Position numbers and translations under genes: made by a program. Shown here in pieces: positions 6,626-7,225 of a stretch of 7,225 bases of DNA. Source of the DNA: Collinsella sp. (GTDB taxonomy: Bacteria > Actinomycetota > Coriobacteriia > Coriobacteriales > Coriobacteriaceae); assembly GCA_022728415.1 (NCBI GenBank), contig JAIJJM010000106.1, positions 1 through 7,225 of the forward strand, read 5' to 3'. Position 1 is the stretch's first letter. Each line of letters begins with the position of its first letter. The notes below the pieces were generated by a model. It was not told the origin of the DNA, ran no database searches, and saw nothing but the letters and a program-made list of their open reading frames with translations.

Positions 6626-7225
6626 TCACACGCCAAGGAGAGGATCAAGAGAAATCAGCTGGGGATATGCGTCCAGTATCAGCTGATGGAGATTCCCGAT
6701 CTTTGGGGCGGAAATCGTAATCGCAAGCGCGTATTCCAACTTGTCCGTTACGCTGAGCGATGCGCCACCCTCTTCACGGGCGTTATAGTGGATGTCAAAC
6801 ACCGGCTTGGCGAGTCTCGCTGCCTTGAATTGCCTCTCGGAGTGCAGTACCGTCTCCCACTTCCCCTGATCCGATCTTCTCTCGGCCTCTACGGGATATA
6901 GACTGGACGTTCCCATGCGGTTGCGGCTGAAGAAGGAATCGGTCCTTGCCGTTTTCTTTCCCTCATCAATTCGGTTCGCGTCAGGCCTGAACGTGACCTC
7001 AAGCGTAGAACGCGTATATGAATCCGGGGATTGGGGATCCACCCGGCAGGTAAAAGAAAACGTCGCTCTAATCTTTACGTCACCATGATCAAGCCGTGGC
7101 GGCACGGGTATGGTCGCCCGCACTATCTTCCCCGGCCTGATGCTGCCCTTGTAGATGACAAGAGCACGCCCGTCCTCAGTCGTGACGATTTCGGTGGCGT
7201 CGGATGGAACCTTCCCCCATCCGAT
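6626..7225 (-). CDS. S8 (subtilisin-like) peptidase of the ATPase-associated anti-phage type, C-terminal part
   Basis: The frame is open to the right window edge, leaving 199 residues ending in a TGA at 6626-6628. The GTG at 7123 is internal, because coding similarity continues upstream of it (IGWGKVPSD at residues 1-9, then VIYKGSIRPGK). Key blocks are YTRSTLEVTFRPD (70-82), a KWE motif (122-124), PVFDIHYNAREEG (141-153) and LEYALAITISAPK after it. I recognise these from memory as the C-terminal accessory domain of bacterial S8 peptidases encoded next to AAA+ ATPases, some annotated as anti-phage (IteS-like). The Asp/His/Ser triad lies outside the window and cannot be checked. The gene converges on the LAQTG gene. 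Blocks of 60 bases contain 31-36 G+C, lower than in the surface-protein genes, which hints at separate ancestry. No other family fits as well. Confidence 0.8.
   Translation of the reverse strand: MGWGKVPSDATEIVTTEDGRALVIYKGSIRPGKIVRATIPVPPRLDHGDVKIRATFSFTCRVDPQSPDSYTRSTLEVTFRPDANRIDEGKKTARTDSFFSRNRMGTSSLYPVEAERRSDQGKWETVLHSERQFKAARLAKPVFDIHYNAREEGGASLSVTDKLEYALAITISAPKIGNLHQLILDAYPQLISLDPLLGV

Noticed and set aside
5938..6648. Minus-strand frames across the LAQTG gene and spacer (up to 236 codons)
   Set aside because: They are Gly/Arg/Pro-rich translations of GC-rich DNA, antisense to a gene with a clear sorting signal and across hairpins. One contains the RRESNP string typical of spurious frames opposite tRNA-like DNA.
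1..7225. CRISPR array, insertion sequence or transposase
   Set aside because: No regularly spaced direct repeats and no transposase-like reading frame are visible on either strand.

Overview
The window looks like chromosomal DNA of a high-GC Gram-positive actinobacterium, most likely a Bifidobacterium. The reasons are the high GC content, a very large surface protein made of repeated pilin-type isopeptide domains, and two neighbouring proteins with LAxTG (not LPxTG) sorting signals, the form typical of high-GC Gram-positives. The genus is an inference; no rRNA or housekeeping gene is present to fix it.

Layout. (1) Positions 2-5719, plus strand: the last 1905 codons of a giant cell-wall-anchored adhesin whose start lies left of the window. 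From N to C it has an unrecognised ectodomain, a fimbrial D2-like isopeptide domain, an SdrD-B-like domain with an Asp-rich loop, seven tandem Spy0128/FctA-type domains each with a readable Lys/Glu/Asn isopeptide triad, and an LAKTG anchor. (2) Positions 5720-5958: a long hairpin with an inner GAAA-capped stem (probable terminator), a short 8-base tandem repeat, and a strong Shine-Dalgarno site. (3) Positions 5959-6306, plus strand: a 115-residue acidic protein with an LAQTG anchor but no visible signal peptide. (4) Positions 6307-6625: a non-coding, very GC-rich spacer with a terminator-like hairpin, a degenerate tRNA-like element and a second long, nearly perfect hairpin. (5) Positions 6626-7225, minus strand: the C-terminal 199 residues of a subtilisin-like (S8) peptidase of the type I recall being paired with AAA+ ATPases in anti-phage loci. 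Its catalytic domain lies right of the window.

How they fit together. The adhesin and the small LAQTG protein are both candidate substrates of one LAxTG-type sortase and may form a surface module, but a hairpin separates them, so co-transcription is unproven. The S8 peptidase gene is convergent, has a somewhat lower GC content, and probably belongs to a different, defence-type locus. The spacer is therefore a junction between two gene neighbourhoods. The points most worth a second look are the small sortase substrate without a secretion signal, the complete set of seven isopeptide triads with an interrupted last repeat, and the tRNA-like element beside a probable defence gene.
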